Assembly (NCBI GenBank): GCA_003427395.1
Contig: BFEA01000410.1
Coordinates: 1,116,279 to 1,143,778, forward strand
DNA length: 27,500 nucleotides
Direction of reading: 5' to 3'
DNA from: Chara braunii
Taxonomy: Eukaryota; Streptophyta; Charophyceae; Charales; Characeae
The notes under the pieces are model-generated. The model was not told the origin of the DNA. It did no database searches and saw only the letters and a list, made by a program, of their open reading frames with translations. This document shows positions 1-9,173 of the stretch, piece after piece; within the stretch, counting starts at the first letter, position 1, and each line of letters starts with the position of its first letter. A program made the position numbers and the translations under genes.

Positions 1-5
1 GCTGT

Positions 6-250
6 TATCGGTTGTTTTGGTTACCCAGACGTTCTAGCCTATCATCAGTAGGTGTACAGCCACTATCCAACCCCTACCTTAGTGATCCAGTAGACCCCTG
101 TCCAGACACCTTTTTCTTTTCTTTATATCGGTTGTTATTTTGGTCAAGTTGTTTATACGACCTAGAGATTCTAACCTATCATCAGTAGGTGTACGGCCGC
201 CATATCTCCCCACCTAATCTAGTCATTCTGCAGACCCATCTCCAGGCGCT
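6..250. repeat. Degenerate tandem duplication of ~120 bp
   Basis: Two imperfect copies lie head to tail, at about 6-125 and 130-250. Both begin with TATCGGTTGTT, carry the shared block CTATCATCAGTAGGTGTAC in their middle, and continue with similar CC/TA-rich sequence ending in CAGACCC-like and CCAGRC-like words. They resemble LTR-type sequence in composition, but no element body is attached inside the window, so they may be the edge of a repeat that starts before position 1. No gene is seen here. Confidence 0.65.
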
Positions 251-1837
251 TGTGGCCGTACTGCTGTTGTTGTGGTCATTGTTGGTTGTGTATCATTGGA
301 CTGGTGGTGTAAGACTTCGTGTTGCTGTAAAGTTGTGCACCCACCAGTCCACTCCCTGCAAAGCTACCACACTATACATGGACCAGCAAAAGTCCAAACC
401 TTCGTCCCCAGAATCCTTTTCGCATCCAGAACTTTCTTCTTGATTTTTCTTCCAAAAAATCAGCTCTCAATCTGTGCAGCACACTGAGCGTGTTCGGAGC
501 TTTTCTGAATGCCCGAACATGTTCGGGTGTTCGGCTGAACCGAACTTTTTTTTTTCATGATAAAAAAATAAAAACAATTTCAAACATCTTAATTTGTTTT
601 TAGTTTTTTTATTTTTAACTCGAGTTTGGTTACGAATTTGAGCATACCTCCCGGGCAAAAGTTGTTTGTATTATTTTTTACAGATTTTTCTGAGATTGTT
701 TTTTGTTTTTTTTTTTTTTTTTTAAACGTTCGCATTTGGAGGGTTTTGGCACTCGTTCACGTTCAGTCACTGACGCAAACATGATGCTACACAGCTCTCA
801 ATCTTGAATTATGCCCCTTTTCTTTTCGAAAACGTTTTGCCAACAATTATGAGCACAAGATATATCCACAGAGTTTTGTGAACTGCTGCTGCCCCCTTGC
901 AGACGGTAGGCTGACCTGTCCCACGTCCTGCTTGTTTACTGCCACAACCTTTAGACTGCGGTGTGGGGACTTGTAGCTTAAACCACCCGTGCAAGACCCT
1001 CCTGAACTTGCAGCCGTATATACAATGCAAATTCAAAGGATTGTGATAGGCCTGGATGGAGGAGGGGAGGGCGGCCTGAAATGGACCCGCTTGGGCCTCT
1101 TCGTTCCTATTTTACATCACACAATATGCCGCACAATGTGAATGATAAACCACAGGTGGGGGTGGGCAGCAGTCCAATCAAAGGTAGTGAAGGGATTCAT
1201 GTCTTAGCGCCCAACCCTGGTACCATGTCCCATTTTCCGTTTAGTCCCACCAGTAGGCCCTCTCATAGAAACTTCCGCAAGGTACTGTCACGTACAGCCT
1301 GGAGGAATCGGCAGGAAGGACCTCTGGGCCTGTATATATCTGAAGGGATTAGGTGGGTCAGTGTTAGGTGCCGCCCACAAGTCTGTACAGGCGAGTTGCA
1401 GCTCAGCCCAGGAAAGTCCTCCTGCAGACCTGATCATTACAGGTAGTGGCTCACACAGGCAGGGGCCAAGGTCACAATTCCAGGTTTGGAACATCAGCAT
1501 GTACAAAAGTCAAGTTGATGACACTTTTTAGCGACACCGGGTGTCGCAAAAGCGCTCCTGCATTTTTGTGGGACCTTGTCCTGAATGAAGGAGTGGTGGC
1601 AGAGCTCAGTCTGCAGCTATACTTTGCCATGGGAGATGCTGCAATCAGACTTGACTCATTCACACTTTTCATGCTCGTGAACAGCAAGACAACAAACTGG
1701 CGCCATGCGCCCACACAGAACTCAGAGATATGGCTTCCAAGTAACAATTCGCTTCCACTGACTATGGCGGCTGTGCGCCTCAAACAACTCACTGTTCACA
1801 CTCTGGATCACCCTGGATGTCCCACACGCGATACTCA
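251..1837. other. Non-coding stretch with hairpins and T-rich DNA, no recognised gene
   Basis: This interval holds palindromes at 512-545, T-rich DNA at 545-725 and mixed sequence after that. Open frames exist on both strands (for example plus 1446-2012), but none has a recognisable domain and they overlap each other in several frames, which is typical of non-coding DNA. The right portion may include the outer part of the 3' LTR of chromovirus element 1, whose left edge I could not fix. Confidence 0.5.
512..556. repeat. Palindrome, second hairpin and T-run
   Basis: CCCGAACATGTTCGGG (512-527) is a perfect 16-bp palindrome. It is followed at once by GTTCGG-CTGAA-CCGAAC (529-545), a perfect 6-bp stem with a 5-nt loop, and then by a T-run. 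Both share the word GTTCGG, which also occurs at 491-496. The hairpin-plus-T layout looks like a terminator, but in a eukaryotic context this may only be a foldback repeat. Confidence 0.6.
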
Positions 1838-2543
1838 GACCACACACACAGTACACACACTCTACACCCTACACTACGCTATGGCAGCTATGGCTGCCGC
1901 TACCTATCACTATGACTACACTGCTTCACTCTCGCCCACTTCGTCTTCGGGCATACTGCAGACCTCCTTGCACAAGACGCTAAGGCAGCGCTTCCGCATG
2001 GCTTCCGCATGAATGAATGAATGGCTGGGCGCAGCCTCTTGATTTATACTTCTGTGCTGCGTTGGCCTGCCCTGTACCCCTGGCCCATCATGCACACAGT
2101 CCCAGATGGTACTTGCTGGACTGGACCGGACTGGGTGGACTGGGACTGCTGACTGTACTAGGTGGACTACCACCACTTGACCACTTGCCTCTGTGTAGCG
2201 CAGGCTCACTCCGAAAGGCCACTTCTAGAAACCTCTAACTTGGCCTTTTGGTACTGTAGCAGCTACGACTTTGCCCTTTCAGGTAAGTAGCAGCTACGAC
2301 CTTGACTCTTCAGGCAGCCTATAGCTACGACCTCTGAACTGCCTAGGCTCCTACCCTACAGGTCTACAGTCCGAATCCCTTCTACCCTGTGACCTACGAA
2401 AACCTACCCACCACTGGCGGTCCTACAGGTAGCAGGTTCAAATCTACGGGTTGACACCGGTACTGTACACAGGTAAGATGGGGAGCTAGGGATCGAGCCC
2501 TGGGATCTGCATCAGCTACTGCGAACTGGTGAATACCGTTTCA
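1838..2543 (-). mobile_element. 3' LTR of chromovirus element 1 (left edge uncertain)
   Basis: Read on the minus strand, the LTR begins TGAAACGG at 2543, directly after the polypurine-like tract that follows the integrase gene. The terminal ~55 bp (2489-2543) recur at 9511-9565, the outer end of the other LTR. Further left, the layout resembles the LTR of element 2: a CA-rich run (about 1838-1860), a GCTATGGC-containing block (about 1878), then short tandem repeats near 2257-2340. The rest does not match the 8284-9565 LTR by eye. The true left end could lie several hundred bases further left; no convincing target-site duplication was found. Confidence 0.5.
2257..2340. repeat. Short tandem repeats in the U3 of LTR 1
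   Basis: About 2.5 copies of a ~31-34 bp unit, each containing TAG(CAG)CTACGACYT followed by a CTTTCAGG-like word, start near 2257, 2288 and 2322. Position within the U3 end of the LTR matches the tandem repeats of element 2, so they may be promoter or enhancer units. No function is proven. Confidence 0.6.
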
Positions 2544-2556
2544 CTCCCGCCGGCCT
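2544..2556 (-). promoter_or_regulatory. Candidate polypurine tract of element 1
   Basis: On the minus strand the sequence just before the 3' LTR is AGGCCGGCGGGAG, then TGAAACGG of the LTR. Element 2 has AGGCCGGCAAGAG at the same place (13277-13289). A purine-rich block next to the 3' LTR is where plus-strand DNA synthesis is primed in LTR retrotransposons. It is shorter and less purely purine than typical tracts, but its conservation between the two elements supports the call. Confidence 0.55.
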
Positions 2557-2599
2557 AAATTCGAGGTCCTCCGAGAAAATTTCAGTCGAAGGCAGGACC

Positions 2600-3958
2600 T
2601 TAACCTTTCTGTTGCCTCTCGTAGGCCCGGACTATATCGGGAGCTGTCTCTAGAAGTTCAGATCTCGTAAACCAGCGGTCGTCTTCCGGTTCTTGATAAC
2701 TGAAATGAACCTTATACTGTTTCTGTGGACGACCTCTACCTCCAGTTCTAAATACATCTTCAGCCACTATGCCATCGATGTCATATCTTCCATCGATATC
2801 CGGTGGGATCATCGATCTACGGGATGGAAACTGATCACTTGTTTGACAAGGTAACAACTTCGATGCATGGAAAACTGGGTAAGTGTGGAGGTGTGCTGGG
2901 AGTTCTATGGCATAGGACGGTCCATCTTCGCCGCCCTTGACATCTAAGACTGGCCATGGTCCTCTATAGGTGGGCAGTAACTTCTGCGAGACGTTTTCCT
3001 CAGGTGCAAACTCTTTAGAACTGACCAAGACTAAGTCGCCTACCTGGAACTGTGAGGGGCGACGATGCTTATTGGCTTGCTCTATCATCCTGTGCTGGGC
3101 CTTCCTGAGGTTCTCTACAACAATAGCTAGTTCTTTCTCGTGCTGTACAACAAACTCCCTGGTTCCGGGTGGTAATCTGTGAATCTGGTCCCGGTTGAGT
3201 CCCTCAAACGGCCTACACGGTCTAAAGGACTTGTGCAATTCATTGGGAGTGCGGCAGGTGGACAAATGCACGCTGTTATTATACGCACTAGCTACTTTAG
3301 GCAACATCTCATCCCAGTTAATCTGATCTGGCCTAATGTACATGCACAGAACTTGCTGTAGGATCTTGTTCATCTGCTCTGTNTGACCGTTAGTCTCAGG
3401 ATGGCGGCCAGANGACATCAACAACTTAGATCCGTACACTCCCATGAGTTCTTGCCAGTTCTGGCTGGTGAAGCGACTATCTCTATCGCTAACTATTGAC
3501 AGTGGGATTCCATTCTCACTAACCCAACAGTCAAAAAATCTCTGTACTACTAAGTCAGTACGCTCCTCGGAAGGCAAAGGAACAAAAACTGCGTACTTGC
3601 TAAAACGGTCAACTATGACCATGACTTGGCTCTTACCATGCCTACTCTTGACTTGGGTGTCCATGAAGTCGATGGACACTGAGTCTCCCGGCTGATCCGG
3701 AATGGGCAAGGGTCTGAGAAGACCTAGCGGGGCGCGCGTAGAACTCTTGTTACGCTGGCAGACTTTGCAACTGCGAACATACTCTACGCAGTCATTCTTC
3801 ATTCCGGGCCAGGCATATGCGCGCATCAGATTGGCTGAAGTCTTTTGCCAACCAAAATGACCCTCTGTGTCGTGGCATTCTCCCAAGATCAGACTACGGA
3901 CCTCTTCACTACTGGGAATGCACAGGCGGTCAAATACATTAGTCTTCTCAAAAAGCAA
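2600..3958 (-). CDS. Integrase with GPY/F module and chromodomain-like tail (element 1)
   Basis: Open frame of about 450 codons, the best-preserved part of element 1. The start given is only where the frame opens; in the living element this is part of a Gag-Pol polyprotein and is split from RNase H by a frameshift near 3965. It shows a zinc-binding H-H-C-C domain (GECHDTEGHFG, then CKVCQRNK) and a catalytic core with the D-D-E triad (DFMD, SDRDSRF, ETNGxTEQ). Next are a GPY/F-like module (TYRGPWPVLD) and the PVFHASKLL motif. A chromodomain-like tail (DGIVAEDV ... YKVHFSY ... DRWFTRSEL) ends at a TAA near 2600. Integrase inserts the cDNA into host chromatin; the tail in this group is thought to guide site choice. 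Two Ns fall in the core, one of them in the catalytic ETNG motif region. Confidence 0.93.
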   Translation of the reverse strand: MLFEKTNVFDRLCIPSSEEVRSLILGECHDTEGHFGWQKTSANLMRAYAWPGMKNDCVEYVRSCKVCQRNKSSTRAPLGLLRPLPIPDQPGDSVSIDFMDTQVKSRHGKSQVMVIVDRFSKYAVFVPLPSEERTDLVVQRFFDCWVSENGIPLSIVSDRDSRFTSQNWQELMGVYGSKLLMXSGRHPETNGXTEQMNKILQQVLCMYIRPDQINWDEMLPKVASAYNNSVHLSTCRTPNELHKSFRPCRPFEGLNRDQIHRLPPGTREFVVQHEKELAIVVENLRKAQHRMIEQANKHRRPSQFQVGDLVLVSSKEFAPEENVSQKLLPTYRGPWPVLDVKGGEDGPSYAIELPAHLHTYPVFHASKLLPCQTSDQFPSRRSMIPPDIDGRYDIDGIVAEDVFRTGGRGRPQKQYKVHFSYQEPEDDRWFTRSELLETAPDIVRAYERQQKG

Positions 3959-5460
3959 CCCTTCAGTAGTGCGGTAGTTTGGCTGGGTCTCTGGGCCTCC
4001 TTGACCTTCGTAAGGAGGTCACTGTAGATAGGGTCCTGTGCATAGGTTTCTTTAATCTTCTGCTGCAGGTCCTTCCCTATGTCTAAGTAATGCACTATTG
4101 CCCCAAAGTAATCAGCTCTCCTACTCGGAGCATCCACAACTACGTTATACTTCCCCTTGACTGGCTTGAGCTCAAAGTCGTACTGATCTATCTCTGCGGC
4201 CCACCTAGTAAGCTTAGGTGTCATCTTGGCCTGCGTCTTTAACCATCTTAATGTCTCATGATCGGAATAGACTTTGAAGTGCCTCCCAAGCAAGTAGTGC
4301 TTCCAGTGTTTTAAGGCTTGGCTGAGAGCGTAGTGTTCCCTCTCATAGGTAGATGTCGCGACCTTCTCCGAAGGCATTCTGGCGGACATGAACTCTACGG
4401 GCCTATAACCATGACCATCATCTTGCTGCAACACAGCACCGATGCCGTACTGCCTAGCATCCGTCGTGACGACAAAGGGCAAGGACGGATCGGCGACCTT
4501 AAGGACTGGATACTCTCTGAACGCCTGTTTCAACTTCTTCATGGCAGACGTGCAGTCCTTGTCCCACTTCCAGATAGAATCCTTCCTGAGCAATCTGCGA
4601 AGGGGCGCAGCGATGGTGGAGAAGTTCCTCACGAACTTCCTATAGTAGTTAGCTAAGCCTAGGAACGAATGCAACTCCGTCAGCGTACGTGGCGTGGGCC
4701 AATCTCTAATCGCTGCGATCTTACTAACCTCTGGCTTAACGCCGTCTCCGTCTAAGACGTGGCCTAGGTATAAAACTTGGGTCTTTGCCCAATCGCACTT
4801 CTTTGCATTGATCTTGAAGTTAGCTTCCCTCAGCTTCTCCAAGACCTGCCTGAGATGACCCTGATGCTCTTCGAGGGTCTTGCTAAACACTAAGATATCG
4901 TCCAAGTAGACAACAGCAAATCTATCTAACTATGGCCTAAACAAATCGTTCATACAGCACTGGAACGTAGCTGGCGCATTGGTTAGTCCAAAGGGCATCA
5001 CTATGAACTCATAGTGCCCATATCTAGTCCGGAAGGCTGTCTTATACTGATCATCAGGATGCACTTCTATCTAATGATATCCAGACTTCAAATCTATCTT
5101 GGAGAAATACTTCGCCCCTTGCACCCGATCTAAGAGATCGTCTATCCTAGGCAGTGGCTCATCATTATTTACTGTAATAGCATTCAGACCCCTATAGTCT
5201 ATGCACGTCCTCAGCTCTCCCTCTTTCTTAGGAACAAAGAGAACAGGTGCTCCAAACGGAGAGGAACTAGGCCTAATCCAACCCTTTTCAAGGGGCTCGT
5301 CTAACTGCTTGCGAAGCTCCTCTAACTCCCGCGGGGACATCCTATACACAACACCCTTAGGAGTTCTACTGCCAGACTATATCTCAACACGGTGCTGGAT
5401 GGGCCGCGACACTGTCCCTGTCGGCGGCTCAGCTAGGTCCTTAAACTCTTCCAGCAACTT
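3889..5460 (-). pseudogene. Reverse transcriptase and RNase H of element 1 (broken)
   Basis: One frame can be followed from about 5465 to 3889. RT motifs: a [18 protein letters not shown] block, [28 protein letters not shown] and an intact YMDD (about 4905). The thumb region contains YLGHVLDGDG and FLGLANYYRKF. RNase H keeps its likely catalytic residues: TTDARQYGIG, YEREHYAL, YSDHETLRW and VVDAPSRR. Three TAG codons interrupt the frame: before SGSRTPKG near 5380, after GYH near 5072, and after FRP near 4930. The frame then shifts near 3965 before the integrase. RT copies the element RNA into DNA and RNase H removes the RNA strand. Domain order and motifs are clear; this copy cannot make the full protein without readthrough and frame repair. 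Confidence 0.92.
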
Positions 5461-5469
5461 GGCAATAGC

Positions 5470-6162
5470 AGGTCTATAGGCTTTTCTTCCTTAGGCTCAG
5501 TGACTGGCCTAACATAGGCAACAAAAACTTGTTCCTCCAATTTCTCCTTCTTCACTAATCTGGCGAACGCAGGAGCACTAAGACAGCAATGTGCCAAGGG
5601 ATTCTCTACTCCTGACACATGAAATAGGCAGGCAGTCTTGGCCTTGCCTGAAGAACTAGGGAGCCTATACTAGTGCTCCTTCAAATGGAGCGTGGCCCCG
5701 GCTGCCTCTCCCCAATCCATCCCTAGAACAATATCAAATGGGAGGCTGCCTTCTACGAGGAGAGTCAGGGAGTGGAGGACCTTCTCCACTTTCCCATCCT
5801 GCTCTAGGCGGAAGTACGCCTGGACTCCCTCTACGTTATCCTCTACTCGCATCGTGTGATTATCCGCAAGGATACTGACTATAGGGTCTGCTAGCTTCTA
5901 GACTGTAAGTCCCAACTCCAACTTCTGCAGCGCTTTCTTGCTAATATAGTTGCGGGTGGCCCCTGAGTCTACTAGGGCCCCTACTCTTCCTCTAAAAATC
6001 TCTGTATCTAGTAGTATAAGTTGCCCTTTATTATCCTTCTTCATCTTGGCCCAAGCGGGCATCCTTTCCTTCAATTCTTCGGCCACGCCTGTGAGGGAGG
6101 TGTCTAGAGAGACCCTAACTCTGGGCAGCTATCTAGACACCGGCCGGCAACCTCTGCCATAG
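5470..6162 (-). pseudogene. Aspartic protease region of element 1 (broken)
   Basis: The minus frame carries the retropepsin signature ALVDSGATRNYIS (about 5970) and a downstream hydrophobic motif FDIVLGMDWG (about 5730), the two hallmarks of retroviral-type aspartic proteases. The protein leader VSLDTSLTGVAEELKERMP precedes it, and a linker with VAYVRPVTEPKEEKP follows. Element 2 has matching motifs in the same order. TAG stops interrupt the frame after LGLTV (about 5896) and after HLKEH (about 5671). The linker shifts frame near 5470 before RT. The enzyme would process the Gag-Pol polyprotein. Further upstream, between the zinc knuckle and this domain, there are several more TAG codons. Confidence 0.88.
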
Positions 6163-6289
6163 GCACATGTGGTGTGGGAGTCTCCTGCCGGCTAACGCTA
6201 TGTTCCCCACATGGCCTATTGGTAGGGGCAGTTGCTACCCCTACCGGCGGCTGCCTTTTGGCCCTTGAGCAGCCGTTCGGGTCTCTCGA

Positions 6290-8272
6290 TACTTAGGACA
6301 ATATTTGATGATATGGCCCGGGTCACCGCAAAAAATGCACTAGCCCCGGTCCAATCGTTATTGCCATAAAGTCTGGTCCAGACCTAAAGTTTCCCAAGGC
6401 CTACCCTGCGGTAGCCCCTGGTACCATCCCCCTACCCTATAGGGAGACCTATTCCTAGGACGGTTTTGCGGGGGACCTTGACCCCTTCCTCCCGCTTGGC
6501 GGTTTCCACCTCTGCCGCCAACCCCCTGATCGCCCTGGAACCGGCTCCCTGAGGCCCGACCCCCTTGGCCCTGGCCTCGTCCTCCTCCTTGCGGCCTCCC
6601 TCCAGCTGCGACAACAGCGTAAGTTCTCCCCTGGCGCACACCGCTGTCCTCCTCCTCTAACCCCCACTCAATCTGATCGTAGGGGATCTCGTCCACACTA
6701 CCCTCATCTAAGGTTAGGACAAGACTATCCTTAGTCTTCACTTGCCCAGAGATAGTGCGGCCCTTCCACTGCTTTCCCTTATCCAAATCTTTGTGCCAGA
6801 AGGTGGAGACTGACACAAACTTTGCCTCAAAGGCCACGACTAAGGGAATCGTAAGTGGTGGCAGGGTCTTCGCTCTTCGCGAAGAAGTGCCCGCGAAAAG
6901 CTTCGGGCATAGCTCTGTAAAAGAGAGCAACCAACTGGGTGACTGTAACCCCGTGGTCAGTGACAGCTACTAGTTCGTCCATTGTGCTCTTGAGTGCCCT
7001 GGCACTCTTCCACTTACGAGCATGGATCGTCTGGAGCTTGTCTGAGGCTTTGACACTGTGAGCGACATTTGCAAATCGCTCGCGCAGCAACTTCATGAAC
7101 TCAGTGAGGGAGGTAAATGACGAATAGGCAACTGCATCATCATTGCAATTAGCGGCGCACACTAGGGACCTTGCAAAACTGGCGGCCTCATCTNTAAGCG
7201 CGTGGATCGCAATTAAGACATGCTGATCCGGGGAGACCTGTTGTAGATGCACGTAGGTCTTGACGTTGGCCTCCCAGTTGTCAAAGTTCTCTTCCCTCTT
7301 CCCACTGTAGGAATCAGGGAATTTGACCTTGACTGGCTCCCTACGCGGACGTGGCTCCTCTTCCTTGCGAGCTGCCGCCTTGACGCCCTCAATGGCGCCA
7401 GCGCAAAACCGCTCAGTTTTGTCGAGGCGATGGCCCACCTTGGCCCCTACAGCGCCTACCAACTCGCGAGCAAAGTCCCGAAATCCCAACCGTATCGAAC
7501 GCACAGCTATGTGTTGGCTCCTATTGAAATCATATTGCTCTGCCTGAATTCGTGCCAAGCGTGCAACGTTTCGGGCTATGACTCACATTTGGTTTGGGAG
7601 TTCGGTCTGGGCGGCTAATTGCTCTTCTATCTTTTTTACCTCCTCTAATTCTTCTGCCGCCTCCGCTGCCGCGTCCACTCTCCTCTTCTTCTCCCTCATC
7701 ACTGCCAATCTCCATTCCATCCTCTTCTCATCTTCCATCGACTGCCGCTTTACGACATCTTTTTCTGCTTCCCAAGCTCTCATAGCGGCTTCCTGATCAT
7801 CCTTGGGGATATACATCGCCACCTCTTCTTCTTCACCCAGGGATAAGTTGGCGACCCACTATGAGATCCGTTTCTCCATCTCATCATCTCTGCTGCCACT
7901 GTACTGCCCCGTCTTCCTTTGCAGTGGCGTTTCATCTTCCTCCTCTTCCTCTTCCACCTCCTTCAACTTCTGCTCTTCTTCCTTTTTCAGTCTCTCTTTC
8001 TCCCTGGCCGCCGCCTCCTCAATTTTCTTCAATTTGGCCGCGTGCTCCTCCATTAAGGCCTTCTTCTTGGACTCCTTTTTCTCTTTCCTTTCCCTCAAAA
8101 TGGCGGTCATCCTGGCTTCTTCTTCAGGCGTATAGGGATGTGTGGTCGTGCCACCCTTTGTCTCTACCCTACACGCGAAGGTGTTCCAAAATCCCAAGGG
8201 AAAGAGGAGACGCCAAAGGGTCCCTCAGAGGGAGAACCCCACAAGCAGCCCATACATTGGATAGTCATCCAT
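6290..8272 (-). pseudogene. gag of element 1: hydrophobic N-terminus, coiled coil, capsid, RGG-rich tail, zinc knuckle
   Basis: A putative ATG at 8272 starts MDDYPMYGLL, a hydrophobic segment shared with element 2 (MDDYSVFAMLTLAVLW). After a TGA the same frame continues through a long Glu/Lys/Arg-rich helical region (about 8130-7600) with strong coiled-coil character. A capsid-like part follows (about 7560-6830) with FPDSYSGKREENFDNWE, F..LLRERFANVA and TQLVALFYRAMPEAF. One frameshift near 6835 leads to GKQWKGRTISG, then a Gly/Arg/Gln-rich stretch and a CCHC zinc knuckle, C-IF-C-GDPG-H-IIKY-C (6298-6339). Gag forms the particle and binds RNA. In-frame stops: TGA near 8227, TAG near 7859, TGA near 7583, TAA near 6358 and TAG just before the knuckle. 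The charged helix and hydrophobic leader are not typical of plant Ty3 Gag. Confidence 0.85.
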
Positions 8273-8960
8273 CGTGGCGTCGGTGCACAACGAGGGTCTC
8301 ACTCCTCACCACTTAGACCTACCCGGACAAAGACCTACTGACTGACTTACTAAGGACCACAGGGTAAGACCCTGACAACTATGGTCACTAACCCAAGTAC
8401 TCTAAGGCTATCACTACTGAACCAAGAGCTGATCAGGAGGCATTTAAGGAGATCCCCCAACTCCGCAAGAATTCTTTAACGTCGCAGACAGGACGACGTG
8501 ATCAGCTTGGTTCTTCCTGGCGATTTCAGCCCACAACTCAGCCGTTCCGGCCTACTGTGCCACACCGAGCAGCCCGCCGGTCTGTACCGGTCCTTGGAGG
8601 GGTTCGTATCCCTCGGGCCAGTCGAGTCGTCAGACACAGATCATCAGCCTTACTAGGTCCGGTAGGGGAGTGGTTCAACCAGGCCTCAACACTTAAAGAC
8701 GGCCTTCGTTTCAGCCCACAGCTCGGAGTTCGGACCCTCTATACTGAAACTGAGTAGACCTGCCGAACAGTACCGGTCATTGGGCTAGACGAGTTGTTTA
8801 ACGAGCGCTCGCNGCTCATGCCCAGGTCTCCAGATGCCAGAGTAGAGATTAGTCCTACTAAGTCCCGTGCAGGTTTGGCAGCAAGGCCCTATCCATCATC
8901 CATAGAGTCCTAACACCTAGGACATAAGAGACTCAATTCAGAAAGAGAAGACAGACATAC

Positions 8961-9040
8961 CCGGGAGAAAAAAAACAAAAAAAAAACAAAAAAAAAACGA
9001 GAAAGTGAAGAAGAAGAAGAGTGAAGGAAGGGGAAGAAAG
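8961..9040. repeat. A-rich and GAA-rich purine tract
   Basis: A run of A tracts separated by single C residues is followed by GAAGAAGAAGAG-type repeats, giving about 80 bases that are almost free of T. It sits in the foldback spacer. It is low-complexity DNA; a role in the U3 promoter is possible but not shown. Confidence 0.7.
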
Positions 9041-9088
9041 CAGCGAGGGTGCTGAAGGTGAAGGTGCCGGCAGCCATAGCCGAGGTGA

Positions 9089-9173
9089 AGGGTTGACCAA
9101 GGGTTGACCAGAGGGTTGACCAGGCGTTGACCAAGGCGTTGACCGGAGCTGCTGACCAAGATTTTGACCAAGC
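9089..9173. promoter_or_regulatory. Cluster of seven TTGACC/CTGACC motifs (W-box-like)
   Basis: GGTTGACC-type units recur every 11-19 bases: six TTGACC and one CTGACC within 85 bp. TTGAC[C/T] is the core that plant WRKY factors bind. Location in the U3-side half of an LTR is where enhancers of LTR retrotransposons lie. The motif count is read directly; binding and function are inferred. Confidence 0.5.

Larger units (their letters stand above)
2600..8272 (-). mobile_element. Internal coding region of Ty3/Gypsy chromovirus element 1
   Basis: The order along the minus strand is gag (8272 to about 6290), protease (6162 to about 5470), reverse transcriptase and RNase H (about 5460-3960), integrase with C-terminal chromodomain-like tail (3958-2600). 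The RT-RH-IN order is the Ty3/Gypsy hallmark, and the tail after integrase indicates the chromovirus branch. Frames are interrupted by in-frame stops and by frameshifts near 6835, 5470 and 3965, so the copy is inactive as it stands. Single N bases at 3383, 3413, 7193 and 8813 mark sequencing uncertainty. Element 2 (12052-19214) is a related but distinct family. Confidence 0.93.

Noticed and set aside
1446-2012. 188-codon open frame on the plus strand
   Set aside because: Overlaps other frames, shows no known domain, and its 3' half lies in CA-rich LTR-like DNA with low-complexity Thr/His/Tyr runs; probably chance.
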